A DNA stretch of 64,000 nucleotides from Crotophaga sulcirostris (GCA_013397455.1 VYZB01000389.1:525009-589008); one strand, 5' to 3'; shown: positions 12,034 through 25,442, numbered from the stretch's first letter. Notes: a model not told the origin generated them from the letters alone. Numbers and translations: made by a program.

Positions 12034-12363
12034 TTCCTTCCCAAGTGCTTTCCAGATTCTTTGTCCATATTATAAATCTTTCTATTTAAAAAAAAAATAA
12101 AATTGTATTTCAAAATGCATATGAGAAACCATATAAACGTGTTTATGCCACAGTTGTTTATTTCTCTGCGGTCACATCCGGACACAGAGAAACTTCTCTG
12201 CTAATGCAAGACAGCTCCATTAACTTCTAGGGAATTAAACAGGTACAACCAAGGACCAAATTTTAGACTTTAACAGAGTTGGAAGCTACAGTAGAGTTGT
12301 TTATGGCAAATATAGTGTAGTAACAGACAACATTACAGTACAGCTTCCCTATCTCTTATTACA
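12034..12363. other. Unique spacer between two CR1 copies
   Basis: This 330-bp non-repetitive stretch contains an A-rich run near 12086-12102. I see no gene. Confidence 0.5.
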
Positions 12364-12874
12364 CACAGTATCACAGTATTACAAGGTTGGAAAGGACCTC
12401 TGAGATCATCGAGTCCAACCTATAACCCAACACTAACACCAACCCATCATCTAAACCATGGCACTGGATGCCTCATCCAATCTCCCCTTAAACAACTCCA
12501 GGGGTGGCAACTCCACCACCTCCCTGGGCAGCGCATTCCAATGGCCAATCATCCTTTCAGTGAAGAATTTCTTCCTAATACCAAGCCTAAATCTCCCCTG
12601 ATGAAGCTTGAGTCCATGTCTTCTAGTTCTGTCCCTGGTCACCTGAGAGAAGAGATCAACCCCTGCCTGACTACACCCTCCTTTTAGGTAGTTGTAGAGA
12701 GCAATGAGGTCTCCCCTGAGCCTCCCCTTTTTCAGGCTAAACAGCCCCAGCTCCCTCAGTCGCTCCTCATAAGGCTTGTGCTCCAAACCCTTCGCCATCT
12801 TCGTTGCTCTCCTCTGGACTCACTCCTGTGTCTTGACATCTTTCTCAAACTTAGGGACCCGGAACTGCACACAG
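12364..12874 (-). mobile_element. CR1 non-LTR retrotransposon, 5'-truncated (copy 3)
   Basis: About 510 bp remain, including the tail (CAGTATCACAGTATTACAAGG), the full 3' UTR and about 140 codons of ORF2. The 5' truncation falls in the segment related to CVQFW...FEKDVKTLE. The last matching bases are GGAACTGCACACAG on the plus strand. It shares [19 protein letters not shown] residues with copy 4 (15.6 kb), so these two neighbours may be from one sublineage. Confidence 0.96.
12451..12874 (-). pseudogene. CR1 ORF2 C-terminal remnant with nonsense codon
   Basis: An uninterrupted 115-codon frame (12451-12798) carries [41 protein letters not shown] and [10 protein letters not shown]. Upstream in the same frame the segment FEKDVKTQE is followed by a stop: the Cys codon of the ECVQRR motif seen in other copies is TGA here (12820-12822 on the plus strand). 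The reverse transcriptase core and endonuclease are absent because of truncation. It is a non-functional relic. Confidence 0.9.
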
Positions 12875-15608
12875 TTATTGTGTGTATCTCTAGAAATTAA
12901 TACCACAGCTGGCAGACAAAATTGGCTTGGATAAACAATTTTCCCCAATCAATAATCACAGTGGCATATCCATGCTGCTTCACTCTGTCAGCACATCTAA
13001 CACATATAAACTCCTTCTACCAGGTGCTTTAGGGACAGTCTTAGGAATGTTCCAAAGGCATCAGGGCTAATCTTGCTCTTGTGATGCATGGACTACAGTG
13101 AGTTAAATTCATGTAAGTAAAGTCACTTGAGCGTGTGTTTGGAAGATCTGACACTAAAGGTGCTTTCAAATCTACAAGTCTTTATCTGTGTATACTGACT
13201 TCAAAGATTTTTAAATATTGCAGAAATATTTTAAATCTGGTGAATACTTAAACTGAAAATCATTGAGTATTTTTAATTAAAGAAGCAAAATTAAAGATGC
13301 AAAATTAAACAAGTGTGTATGTAACAATACAGTTCATTTGCACAGTGGAAAACGATTAAAGGGTTTATATGTTCTCATATCAGGCTTCATTAATGTAACA
13401 TTCACAAATGACGTCTTGTATTTATTCCTGTTCTGAGCAGGAGTACTAACTATTTATGGCATTACTGCTAAACTATTACTGCTGCTAAACTATTACTACT
13501 ATTATGGCATTACCTAAAATCAGAAATTCTGAAAATGATGATTAAATTGGGAGACTGGATTGTAGTAAAAAAAGACTCTAACTCAGAACTTATTTGTCAG
13601 GTAATAAAGGGTTATCTTGTTGTTATGAATAATAGTGCAAATTTGAACTAAATCAGAATGATTTATCCTCCCACCAAAATTAAAAAATTATCAAAAAATT
13701 ATCTACATTAAATGAAATATTTCTGACTGCTAACAAAAGCATAAGCAGTTCAAACAAGTGTAAATCACAATTTACAACATGGAATTAAAAAAATGGGACT
13801 TTCAGACTTACTTTACCTCTTAGCTAGTGGGTATGGTCCCAGTTTCTCTATGAGGTTGCTGCTGAAAACTTGAATACTCTTCAGCAGAAGAGGGAATTCA
13901 ATCTGCCTTTCACCTCCAGGCTAAGTAAACTCTGAGTTGTTCTGAAAACTACCCAGGGTTCTATGAAAACCTGCTGGCTTTGTCAGTACTCACCCTGTTC
14001 TTACCACACAGTTTACCTTAAATAATTTTTTCAAACACAGATACTGTGCTATTTATTTTGCATTTCTTTGTCATCCTTACTCAATGTGTCTCCCTAAGAA
14101 CAAATTTTGCTTTCTTTTTGGCACTGTAACACAAGTGACATCCTTAGAGCTCACATAGATTTATGCATATATTAACAAAACTGAAGATAATCTTTGTCTA
14201 TCTTGATAAACTGTTCTTTGTCATAAAAAGAAAAGTCTACAGGGTAATTGAAGAAGGAGGAAAAGGAGAAAAAAAAATCTTTCCTCAATTACCCATATTT
14301 TCCCAAATGTGGAAATGTGAATGAAGTGTGTCTGGTAGGAAATAAAACCAAGAAAGTAAAGGAAACAAAGAAATTACCAAGTCAAAGATCATTTCTGTGG
14401 CAAGGTGTTCTGCTCATAGACTCCAGCAGTTCTGTGCTTATTTTTTCAATAATTTTCTTTCAAAGCCAGTAAGAGCTCTACTCTGTGCTTATTTGTTAGC
14501 AGGGCAATTATTTGTCCACAGGGAAGACTTTCCTGCTCAGCGTGGTGTGTGTGGCATTCAATGTGTGCTGACATATATTTGCCAATATTCTAATGTTATT
14601 TATGTAATTGCTAGGTTTTATCTGTAGGAATTTTATTTTTAAATGTTTAAGTTATGCAGCTCTAGTGTATATTTTCTGGATGGGAAGAACTTCAGTTGGA
14701 TGATAGAAACGCTTCATTTTTAATAGGTAGTGCACCTTCCTAATTTATGATAAACAAACTAATAACTCCATCTTTCTTCCTAAGGAAATTATACTAATTG
14801 CTGAAGTGAAGCTTAACTCCTGAAATCTTACTGTAAAATAAAATAATATTTTCCACGCTAACATTTTGTAAATAAAGCACTTTGTAGTTTAATTAGTTCA
14901 AATTATTTGTTACCATTGCAGCACTCAGCAACATACAACAGCTTTCTCTGCAGCAATCACTGAAATTGAGGTTCCTTGACAGCAGAAAGGGTTTACTACA
15001 AATATAAAGTAACACCAAGGATTTCAGAATGTTAGAATACCGTAGAATTTCTTTGAGATAAATGCAATGCAAAATTTATACAGTTCAGTTATGACTGAAT
15101 GCCTTTTCAGTTACTGCAACATTACAGTACTTAATCAATATAGAGAGATTATATTGGCCATAAAATCCAAAGAGCATGGTCTTCTAACTATAGCCACGAG
15201 ATATGTTTGCCACCACAAAAAGAAAAATATGTTTATTCTTGGTGCTCCACGCTATGGAGAGGAAGAATGATACGCAATTACTGTTAGGCTTTTGAACCAT
15301 TTCATTTTTACTCAGGAGTACACTAACTAGGTAATAGTATCAGTGTCTAGGTAATAGTATCAGGGGGCAGTGTGCATAAGCAGGCAAGCTTAATACCTAC
15401 TTTAAAGTGTTTCTATACATATGTGCAGTATGAATTGGTATTAATCTACAAAATTTGTTTACAATCATGATTCTGCTTAGATTCAAATTTTTTGAAGTAA
15501 CTTTCGCACTAAACGCACAACAGCATCTATTAAACACCTATAAGAATCTCAGTCCAGATACTAGTCATTAAACTATGAATTAGATTATAAGCAAAGTACT
15601 GAAGGATT
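12875..15608. other. Unique AT-rich non-coding sequence
   Basis: No gene is recognised. It has a nested short duplication near 13454-13515 (GCTAAACTATTACT twice, flanked by TATGGCATTAC twice), a purine-rich tract at 14247-14280, and a 17-bp tandem duplication at 15327-15363. ORFs at 14248-14627 and 15067-15270 lack recognisable domains. Confidence 0.5.
15327..15363. repeat. Short tandem duplication (17-bp unit, 20-bp period)
   Basis: CTAGGTAATAGTATCAG occurs at 15327-15343 and again, identical, at 15347-15363. The perfect identity suggests a recent slippage or duplication event. Confidence 0.85.
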
Positions 15609-15963
15609 ACAGTATCACAGTATTACAAAGTTGGAAAGGACCTCTGAGATCATCGAGTCCAACCTATAACCCAGCACTAACACCAACCCATCATCTAAAC
15701 CATGGCACTGACTGCCTCATCCAATCTCCTCTTAAACACCTTCAGGGTTGGCGACTCCACCACCTCCCTGGGCAGCGCATTCCGATGGCCAATCATCCTT
15801 TCAGTGAAGAACTTTTTCCTAATACCAAGCCTAAATCTCCCCTGATGAAGCTTGAGTCCATGTCCTCTAGTTCTGTCCCTGGTCACCTGAGAGAAGAGAT
15901 CAACCCCTGCCTGACTACACCCTCCTTTTCGGTAGTTGTAGAGAGCAATAAGGTCACTCCCGA
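15609..15963 (-). mobile_element. CR1 non-LTR retrotransposon, 5'-truncated (copy 4)
   Basis: It begins with the ACAGTATCACAG tail and contains the 3' UTR and about 88 ORF2 codons, ending near the segment encoding GDLIALYNY. It resembles copy 3 closely: both have the RMIGH-type residues, CTCCCCTGATGAAGC, and the same Ser/Thr-region changes in the coding part. Confidence 0.95.
15695..15963 (-). pseudogene. CR1 ORF2 C-terminal remnant
   Basis: The 63-codon frame at 15695-15886 starts at [13 protein letters not shown], continues through [17 protein letters not shown] and ends LDEAVSAMV. It carries Arg for the usual Trp in GHWNALP. Upstream coding sequence continues a little to the truncation point. 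No catalytic domain is present. Confidence 0.85.
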
Positions 15964-16859
15964 TTGATTATCTAATTGAAATTTAACAATAATACTTTTT
16001 TACAGGTTGTCCAACATATTAACTGCATACATTTTTGCGCAGAAATGCAACAGCAACGACATTGTTTTAGGCCAAGATCATAGTGTCCAATACTGAATGA
16101 AGTGGTAGGTTACTTTACTGCCCATCCTCATAATATATGCAATGTATACCACTCTCATGGTTTACCACTATCCTCTTTGCATCCCTTACTCTGACTGCTC
16201 AGTGGAGGAGCTGGTTCTGCTGTGAGTGGCTGCTTACAATACCGATAGTCAGCCTCAGCAGATGTTGCATCAAGCTGCTCTGATTCAATTCAGAGTTTTG
16301 TAAAAAAAAATGTGATTTTCACAGTCATCAAAAAATCACCTTAAATCCTCATTAACTCGTTAAGGAGACAAATATGCATCAGCCTTGCTTGGGCCATAAT
16401 AATTGAAGCTGTTCACACTATGAACTCTGGAAAGATAACTTTGGAGACGAAGCACTTTCACTTGGAAGTGTTCAAAAGGATTTAATGGAAATTACGGCTG
16501 GATGCTTTTTGAGTTTCACATAATTTTCAAGAACATTCAAGGACCAGAGCCTAATGAAGTCAACATAAAAACTGTTGTTCACTTCATTAGGTTTTGAACC
16601 AGACCTCAATAACTTATTTTTGTAAAATGTTGCATAAGTCTGTAACAAGACAATAGGGAACACTGCTTTATTAAAAGTTAAACAATCTTTCAAATAATGT
16701 GATGAAATTATTTACTTTTTGCTAAACTTTACTGTTCATTTAAGAAGGATTGGTAATAACTTCTTTGAGTTTGTCAACATTATTATTACTCCAAGGAGGT
16801 GACTGTGATTTTGAACACAAATCAACCTGTGTATACTTGCAAAATTTTCTTGCTTATCG

Positions 16860-16904
16860 TGTTAGTAAACTGTTAATAGTTTTTATGTTAGTAAAAACTG
16901 TTAG
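16860..16904. repeat. Direct repeat that also forms a hairpin
   Basis: TGTTAGTAAACTGTTA (16860-16875) is repeated with two extra A's at 16886-16903. Overlapping this, AGTTTTTA and TAAAAACT form exact complementary arms around a 6-nt loop, extendable to 11 bp with one mismatch. Confidence 0.65.
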
Positions 16905-17692
16905 CTGACACAGTTTGAAAATAAACATATGCTTACTGTAGCATGACCCAAATCAAATGTCTATAACTTTGTAGAAACTTCTGTCTGGTGAATACGTAAT
17001 TTCTATACTGTGTTCTGAACATATCTGTGTCATTGAGAAAAAAAACCCCACATTTCTCACTGAATTTGACTTCGAAATGGTGCAAAGGCACACAAACTGG
17101 GGGGGAACCTCAACGCAGAATTATTTCTTTTCTTGTTTTCTTGGACTTTAGTTGTGTTTCTTTTTTTTTTTATTTTCAATTACAAAAATACCTACTACAG
17201 CTTTAGATGCCTGTTAACCCAAGCAAAGCATTTTGGCAAACAAGCTCCTGTAACTCGTCAGTCTCCTGACTTTCCTGCAGAAAGCTCACAATTTACCTGG
17301 GTCTGACTGCGTGATGCAGACTAAGTCTAACATAATGATAAGAATAACTCTAAATAGTGCCTTCCAATTCACTAGGCCTTTGGGAAATTCGCATTTCTCC
17401 TTGTGTGAAAAAGCCAACAAACTCACTCAATAAAATGTTGCTTTATTGACAATACCAGTAAGCTGTTAAGTTCTCTTTCTAGGCATGATTCACAAGAGAA
17501 AGTCACTTGTTTACACACAGATAGAGCATCATACTCTCCTCTGTTATTATTGCTTGACTGTAACAGACTCATAACAGAGAATAATTTGTATCTTCCTGCT
17601 CACATTTGATCTGTTTCTAATTTTAATTGGTTTTTTTTTTCCTGTAACTGAGAAGAAAATCTGATGGTGTCAAAGTTACTGTACTGGCTAGT

Positions 17693-17710
17693 AAAGTCTT
17701 AAAAGACTTT
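17693..17710. repeat. Perfect 18-bp palindrome
   Basis: AAAGTCTT and AAGACTTT are exact reverse complements separated by AA. Chance occurrence is possible in AT-rich DNA. Confidence 0.7.
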
Positions 17711-20700
17711 TATGTTCATATCAGCATCTGATAAAATTGCTCTCTAACATCTTAAAAGATTTTCTTCTATATGTGATAAAAATAACAGCTCAAATAATAA
17801 ACAATAGACGTATTCAAAAGTGTAATAAACAATTACATGTTCTACAAGGTCAGATGTAGCAAAGGTATTCTTCCAAAAATAAACTGCACGAATTACTAAA
17901 GTTTCAGAATTAGGCACCTAAAATTAGGAAATATCATGATTGAGATGGGCTGTTTTCATACACACAATTCAGTTCATGGTCTCCTTGTGATAAGAACCGG
18001 AATTAATATTTCTGCAGAAAGAATGCCCTCAATCAGTGCACAAGATGTGAATAAATCGTTTGGTGATGCTTATTCAATATAATGTTTTTATCCTCACTGT
18101 TTACTGTATCATCTCCTGTCTTGTTCATTGTGTGCTATTCAAAATGCATAGACTAAATGATTAATTTCTTCAGAACCTTTCTGTGACACCCATCAATGCA
18201 ATATTTAGATCCTTCACAACACATTCATAACAACTATATGAGATAAGTGCATATTATTATTCCTATTCTAAAGGCAGCAGATGCAATGCCAGAAATCTAA
18301 AATTTGATTTAGTGTTAGATTGTACTTTATACATCCAAGGCAGAGCAATTTACTTCAGTTGCAGCCGTGAGGTCTTGACACCGGTGTTTATTACAGTCCC
18401 AAGTCAGATGGCCAGAACATTCAGAGCTAAGGTAAACCCCTTATCAAGTGTGGGTTTAGTAACCAGCATAGCATTACTGTGTGTTGGGAGCATGAAGAAA
18501 ACCAATTCTCCAGGTCACTAACCATGAGGACACCTTTTTTTCTTCCTGCAACACTCTATCTGATTCACGGAATGCTATTCTGTTGCTGAAATAAATGAGA
18601 CAGGGGATCTAAACAGTTTTCTTTCTACAGAAGTTGATGGGGCAAAAACTGCTGGAGAACTGGAGAGTTTTCTAGATGAACCTCACTACCTTCTCCTGTT
18701 TTTCTTTTGCATGAGTATCTCTTGCAGGTAGTTACCTGTCACAGAATACTGGGATAGATCAGCCTTCTGCTTTGACCTAGAATGTATTTTCTTATTTTTT
18801 TTTTTACTTAAACAAAACCCTCTTAAATTCTCCTGTTACAGACTATCTTATTTAAAACCATATACTTCCTTGCAAGTGTTGGTACCACTCATATGGGTCC
18901 AAGTGCTGTAAACTTCTTTGTAGACCAGTTACGGAAAGGACCCAAAACTTTCACACTGGGTTTCATAGATTTATTGACAGCCGAAGAATAGGTAAATTCA
19001 GCAATTTCATCCCCTCTGCTTAGGGGCTACAGAGGACACAGGAAAGACAGTTTTCATGCTTGTGTGCTCTAACTCTCTCCTGGCGAAAGCTGCACAATCA
19101 AAAGTTGCAATCACAGAAGAAGTCTTGTTTGTCTCCAGGGCTGGAACATGCTTACTGTGAATAAAACTACAATGTTTCCTACAAAAATGAAATCTGAGAA
19201 CACTGAATTTACCAGAAGGCTTTGAAGTAGATTGAAATTTGAGAGTTTCATATTAAATATTCAAGAATTATACCTTGGCTATAACATCTACTCTTCCTCC
19301 CACCTACTTGTAGGAATACTTAAGGATGGCGTTATAAGGTGTCAGATCGCCTTTTAGTTGAGCAAACCAACATATTTTCTCCTTATGTCATTCTTAATAT
19401 ATGTATAGTATTTTGCTGACACATTTAAAAGTACATTCTGACTGATGCAAAGAGTTTTCACGCACAAATTCAGTGCAAATAGTGAGAGTGATATGAACAT
19501 GTGAAAACTAAGTCTTATGAGGAAGCTATTTAATGTTGATTTGGGGTGGTGCTTTCTCATCCACTTATAGCATAAGGATGCCCATATGTTTATCCATGCA
19601 TTTGCCATCTCAGCTTGTTACTAAATTATATTTAAGTTTATAATTCATGTTTATCAATACCTAAATGGCTTCGTGGAGATTTGAAGAAAAAATTATATAG
19701 TAAGTCCCAGTTGAAAATTCAGCTAAGAAAAAAAGGGGAATATCATGAAATCTGAAAAGTGATATAATTTAACTTAAAACAAAATGCTGAGTATGTAGTG
19801 TAATGAATTAAAATTGGATGGAGGTTATCAGAACATCAGAGGAGAATATAGACACAAGAGCACAATATCTGAAAACTGGCTTCCAAAACTGCAGGGGAAG
19901 AAGACAGGAAGAAAAGAGGAGAGGACAATTTTCAGGTTAGTTTGTTATTAAAAAATCAAACACGGCAGCTCATTTTTCTTATCCCTTCATTATATATTTA
20001 ATGATTTGTATTTTTAAAATTTATTAACAGGATCGTATTTTTGTGTATGTGTTTGTGTTTTTCTCTTTTAAACACAGTTCAGGAAATATTATTCAGGAAC
20101 AGTTTTGGTCTTATTGATCTTGAGATATCTGAATGACCTGGATGATCTCTTGAGATCCCTCCCCAGTCTAATTGTCTGCAATGAGTACCCAGAGACATCT
20201 GTATCTTGGTGCATCTTATCAATCATAAAATTAAAAAAAATGCAGACTGCATAGCAACTATGACAGCACTGGTTCTTGGCACACAGTCATTCCAGTACTG
20301 GTATGTTATTCAAATGTAATGTGATTCTCTCAATAAAAGAAAAATGACACTCAAATTCACGAACTTTTTAAATTAAAGTGCAGGGACCCATTCCAGGTAT
20401 CTCTTACTCCTCAAGCTTATTGCTTACCATTGCCAGATTCCCACTGCAAACACCATTATCATGATAAAAAGCACTAAATATTTGAAGGACTGAGATTTCA
20501 ATAAGGCACCATATGTCCCACCAAAGCATATAAGAAAAGCACAAGAAAGACTATTTTCTAAGTCTTACAACAAGCAGTAAACAACAGAATTTATGCAAAG
20601 GCTACTGTGCGGGTAAAAAAAACTTGTTCATTCTTTTTTATAATTCCATGCATGCCCTCACACATTCCATGTTTCTTGTTGACACAAAGCATAGTGTTGT

Positions 20701-21176
20701 TTTATCTCCTTGTCTACCCATTTTTTCATGATATAAAGCTTTCCCTACCGCAGTAACATCAGCTCAATTTATCACTTCACTCTAATGCTCTCATCAAAAC
20801 CAGGCAGTCTCACTCCATTTCTCGTTTACAGTGTGTCACTGATTCATGCATCTTAACCTCCCTCCAGAGCTCAGGAAGCATTCCGGTAGCCGGGTAGGAT
20901 TTTAGGCCCTTCAGTCATTACACAGAAGAACAACACACACTGTACAGATGATACGAAGGAGAAGCCAAATTGTGCACCACTGATCTCACACTGACCTCCC
21001 TTGTTTGCTTTCTTCTTAAGTTTCTTTTCTGACTTTCTGTAATTGCAGCTGTAACATATTCAAATATAAGACTGCTGCAGCCACATCAGAGTATTAAGTG
21101 GTTTCTGTCATTCCCATTCTTTTTGGTTTAGATAATAAAGTTGTATTTCAAGTAATTTTAAAAAAAAAGAAAAAAA

Positions 21177-21434
21177 GGACATGGACTCAAGCTTCATCAG
21201 GGAAAGTTTAGCCTTGATATTAGGGAAAAGTTCTTCACTGAAAGGGTGATTGACCATTGGAATGCGCTGCCGAGGGAGGTGGTGGAGTCGCCGACCCTGG
21301 AGGTGTTTAAGAGGAGATTGGATGAGGCACTCAGTGCCATGGTTTAGATGATGAGTTGGTGTTAGTGTTGGGTTACAGGTTGGACTCGATGATCTCAGAG
21401 GTCCTTTCCAACCTTGTAATACTGTGATACTGTG
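21177..21434 (+). mobile_element. CR1 non-LTR retrotransposon, 5'-truncated (copy 5)
   Basis: It starts at GGACATGGACTCAAGC and runs through about 56 ORF2 codons, the stop (TAG at 21345-21347), the 3' UTR and the tail ACTGTGATACTGTG. Readable ORF2 motifs include [14 protein letters not shown] and [17 protein letters not shown]. The 5' junction is preceded directly by an A-rich tract (A9-G-A6). The antisense strand of this copy is open for more than 130 codons (21108-21530), which I regard as a by-product. Confidence 0.95.
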
Positions 21435-24400
21435 GTCTCCAACAAGGATCTGCACATTCCCCTTTGCCATTAGGACAGCTTTGCAGTTGCCTGGTGGTGC
21501 ATCTCTTCCTGCAGTGCTTTGTGCTGGCATTTCTGTAGGCCTCCCAAGTTACAGCTCCCTTCTGTGTTACACGTTCATGCACAGATATGTGCACACGCAC
21601 ACGCTCCCACCCCTGACTGAGTGGGACACAGAACTCCACAGTTATATTTTTAGTGGTCTGTGACCCACAACTCCATCAATTCTCCTCATAAGTCTTATGT
21701 GACATAATCTACAGACAGCTCATATTAAAAAGGCTTAATAAAGTTTTTATAAACTATTAAAAAATTTCTTGCTTCCTTTGCCTGTCCTGGGCCTATGTAT
21801 GTACTCCTCTACAGAAGAAAAAAAAATGAGCAATTTAAAATTAAGGGCATCTATGTTTTATCTTAAATAGTTTTGCAACCTTGAGAGTTTTTGTTTTTTT
21901 AAAAGTCAAAATCCCAGTTACAAAGTGTAAGAAATACTCATCCCTATCCCTGGCCGTTTGCAGATAATTTTAACATGAATCTTTCTCAGCTCCACATGAG
22001 CATATTGCCTTGCAGTGATATCATGTATGCATACTTTTTCATTTTTTTACATGAATGTTTGAAAATTTCATGTCGGATATTTTTCAGTTGTACATAGCAA
22101 TTTTTGTAACCTGCAGCATCTATTTAAAGGTGAGCATAATTGTTTAGAGTTGCCTAGGAGGAGATGAATTTTTCAGCAGATTGAATTTAAGACTGTCAAA
22201 CTGCACAATGTGTAGTTTATTAGATGGATGTCAATACTAGATGCCTTGTGAAATCAGGAGAATTTTGGAAGTGTAAATGTCTTTTATATACATAATTAAC
22301 ATTTGAAGGCACAATTTTCCCAATGCACTCCTGTCCCCAGGTTCTCCTTCACACCCTACATCATTTCAGCAACAAACTGAAAGTTAACTGCAAACAGAAA
22401 CCAGATTGAAGTTACCTGCTAAATGCAACGATTTAGCATTTGGCTAAAATACTAAAAGATAACTCAGAAGACAATCAAATTGTACAATATTAAGAATCAT
22501 TTTCTCTCTAGCTTTTGTCTCTTTATGTGAATGCTTAATGTGTGCAAATACAAAGAGTGCACAGAAAGTTCGTCTATGATTATCAGACTGCTCATGCATT
22601 AATTATATATACATGCTCAATCCTTTCTTCTTAAATAGGAAACTTGACAAGAAGCATCAGAAAAATTCATAGTGTCCTAGATGTACTAGACTGCTGTTTG
22701 ATTGCACTATATTAAGAAAGCCACTGTATATGCATCACAGAAATTACAGATGATATGTGCAGTGCCATAACGCAACCACCAAATTCAGGGACTTGTAAAA
22801 ATCTTGCCCTTCTTGTGCTCTTGATAGATCCTGACCTTCTTTCCAATTCTTAAACTGTTTTAAGCTTTTTTAAGCAGTAAAGTCTTGGCGTGAGTAGTTG
22901 ATGAGCTACTCAAGAAAACTGGTAGCATGGGAGCCAAACTATAGAGGTCAAAATCATAAACTATTTCTCAAAAAATATCTACTCATTTGGTCATGTTAAA
23001 TACAGCCTTAAAAGTCTGTTTAACAAAGTACAGCAAAGACTCAAGTCGGTATGCAAAAATGTTGACGCTCTCCTGCGTTCATGTTTATACTTAAAGTTAG
23101 GCTTATACTGCTGTTATTGATAGCACTACTGTTTAGAGAAAAAAAAATCTCCACAACAACCAGAAGCCACTAACAATATACATTATTACTGAACTGCATA
23201 AGTCTCTAACTACGTTTCAAATGGAGACTGACTTAAATGAACTCACTGCTGGTCCTAGGAAGTATTGCACAGTAATTCTGGAGCACACACAGCGAAGCCA
23301 AGCTACACAATACATCGAGTAGAGCTTTTTTTTCTCCCTGAGCAGCAAATGGGTGTGTAGCCTGTGTGGCACAGAGCACTGTGTCTCCTTGAGGAATTCT
23401 CATTTGCAATTTAATACTCTAAGTATCATGGGAACCTGCATGTTGTTCGACAGTCATTACTATAATGTTTAAATCAATTCATATAACAGCACAAGTTTCT
23501 GTGAGCATAATTGCATGTGTGTGGACAGTGTTTAGATGAATGAATCCCACACTCATCCACAACACCTCTCTAAATACTGAAGAGATTACAGGGAGTCACA
23601 CATGAAAAGGCAAATGGTTTGTCTGCTCCCACCAATGCACCACTACAACCTTTCACCTTCCCACTCTGCCACGTCAGCTCATGCTCTCAAATATGTTTCC
23701 TGGAAGTTGGCAGCCACAAACAAGCTCTGAAGGCTGTGCTGTGGTCTTAACAAACCTTAATCCTGCCTGGCAACCTCTGATAAATAAGTTCTTAGGAGCC
23801 ATTGGAAGCTGAATCAGTACAAAGAAACACCACCCCAAAGAAATATGCACAGAAACTCTGCAAAGCAGGAAACTTCTGAGAGAAAAATGGTATTGTTAGG
23901 GTGTTACAGCATCCAAACAGCTGCCTGGGCCTTGGCAATACCAGTGAAATGTCAATAGAGTTACTCGAAATGTTTCAAAGACTCTTAGCATTGCAAAAAT
24001 AACCATGAATACTGCCATCTAAAAATACAGAAGTAATTCATGCTACTTCCTCTTTCCTCCCCCCACCCTGGGCTCCTTAAGTTGCATTTAAATTTTCAAT
24101 TTGTGTTTTACCCTTTAGGGTGCCAGTAGAACTGCGTCTATGAAATGTTAACAAGCCAGAGTTCCCACTATACTTATCTGCCTTTGTATACGTAATTGCA
24201 TAGCTCAATTACTTGAAAAAAAAGAAAAATAGCAGACTCTTATTTGGACTATACAACCCACAATGTGTACAGATCCTACAGATCCCTCCACTGTTCAAAA
24301 CCTGGATTGTGTCACAAAGCACATGCACCACATCTCAAATTTGCTGGTTTTGAACTGGGTGGTGGTGGAATAAAAAAGGTAAAGATTAAGGTAAATATTC

Positions 24401-25442
24401 ACTTAGAAAAATCTATGAACTCAAGTGCAGGTCTCCAAGTCTGTTTAAAGGAAGAAAAAGTCATGGCCCAGTGATCACATAAAGGAAGTAAAGATTGAGC
24501 GATGTGAAAATCACTAAGATCTTTATTTCACTCTAGGCTTCCAAGCTTTGCTTAGAAATAAAATTGTGGAAGATAAAAAAAAAAGGTAAAAAGTGAGATC
24601 AAAGTTTTTGTATCAAAACATGAGTACTTTTTAAGATGTCATGCATTCCTTTACTAAGATAGATTTCGAAATCCATCTGCTTTCAGGTCTTTGCTTGATA
24701 ACTGGATGTTTTAAAGAATTCTGAATTAAACTGGAAATATTCTAAGCAGAATAATCACGAGTTCTGATTTGGTCTCTTCTATGACAGTTACTTCCTCCAC
24801 AGCTTTTGGCAAGTGACTAAGGTGAAACTTTGTCTTGTAGAGTCAAAGGGTATTTTAATGCTGCTTTAAATGAGGCCAACATTTCCTAATTTGATCATTC
24901 CCATCTACACTAAGGCAACCGGAAATGTCTGAAGTGTAAGATACTGTAGCATCATTTGTAATTGACATACAAAATAATATCCTAAAATGCAATATTTTCA
25001 GTCCTAAACTCTAGTTGCTCTAGTAAATAGGTACTTCACGATCATCAGAGATCACCAGTATTGTTTTTCTTAATTACATTTGCAAGTAATTAATGCCGTT
25101 GCTGCAATCCTGGATTTGTAATATTCTCTAGATATTCCTACACTGAGCAAAGGGGGAATACTGTGATAACATAATCTAATTGCAAAGTGAAATTGTAAAG
25201 ATTTTTAATAGCAATCACACTATAGCACTTTTAATTTTCTGTCTACTTCATGAGCATTAAATAATTATTTCTCACATTACCCATGTGAATAGGTTACACC
25301 ACTTCTGTGTCTAATCTTGGTAGCATATATTCTCACTCTACCGTAATGCTGAACACGTTACACTTGAGAGCCGTGTATTTCAGACACCGAAGCTGACTAC
25401 CAGTGTTTCAAATGAGTCCTGTTATTGAGTTGTATAGCATCA
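21435..25442. other. Unique AT-rich non-coding sequence
   Basis: No gene is recognised over 4.0 kb. A CA-rich patch lies near 21590-21605. Segments around 23.6-23.8 kb are somewhat richer in G and C than the rest, without long ORFs. The ORF at 24244-24474 has no known motif. Confidence 0.5.

Larger units (their letters stand above)
15964..21176. other. Unique AT-rich non-coding sequence
   Basis: No gene is recognised over 5.2 kb. Notable small structures are a repeat/hairpin at 16.86-16.90 kb and an 18-bp perfect palindrome at 17.69 kb, listed separately. Poly-T runs occur near 17160-17171, 17631-17640 and 18796-18805. ORFs at 16472-16693, 18312-18521 and 19354-19608 show no known motif. The stretch ends in an A-rich run (about 21159-21176) at the 5' junction of the next CR1. 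Confidence 0.5.

Noticed and set aside
11746..12874. One long CR1 interrupted by an insertion at 12.03-12.36 kb
   Set aside because: Both parts contain the same 3' UTR and ORF2 end, so they are two copies and not halves of one.
17693..17710. 18-bp palindrome as a regulatory site
   Set aside because: It is kept as a repeat feature only, because AT-rich palindromes of this size can arise by chance in 64 kb and nothing nearby supports a function.
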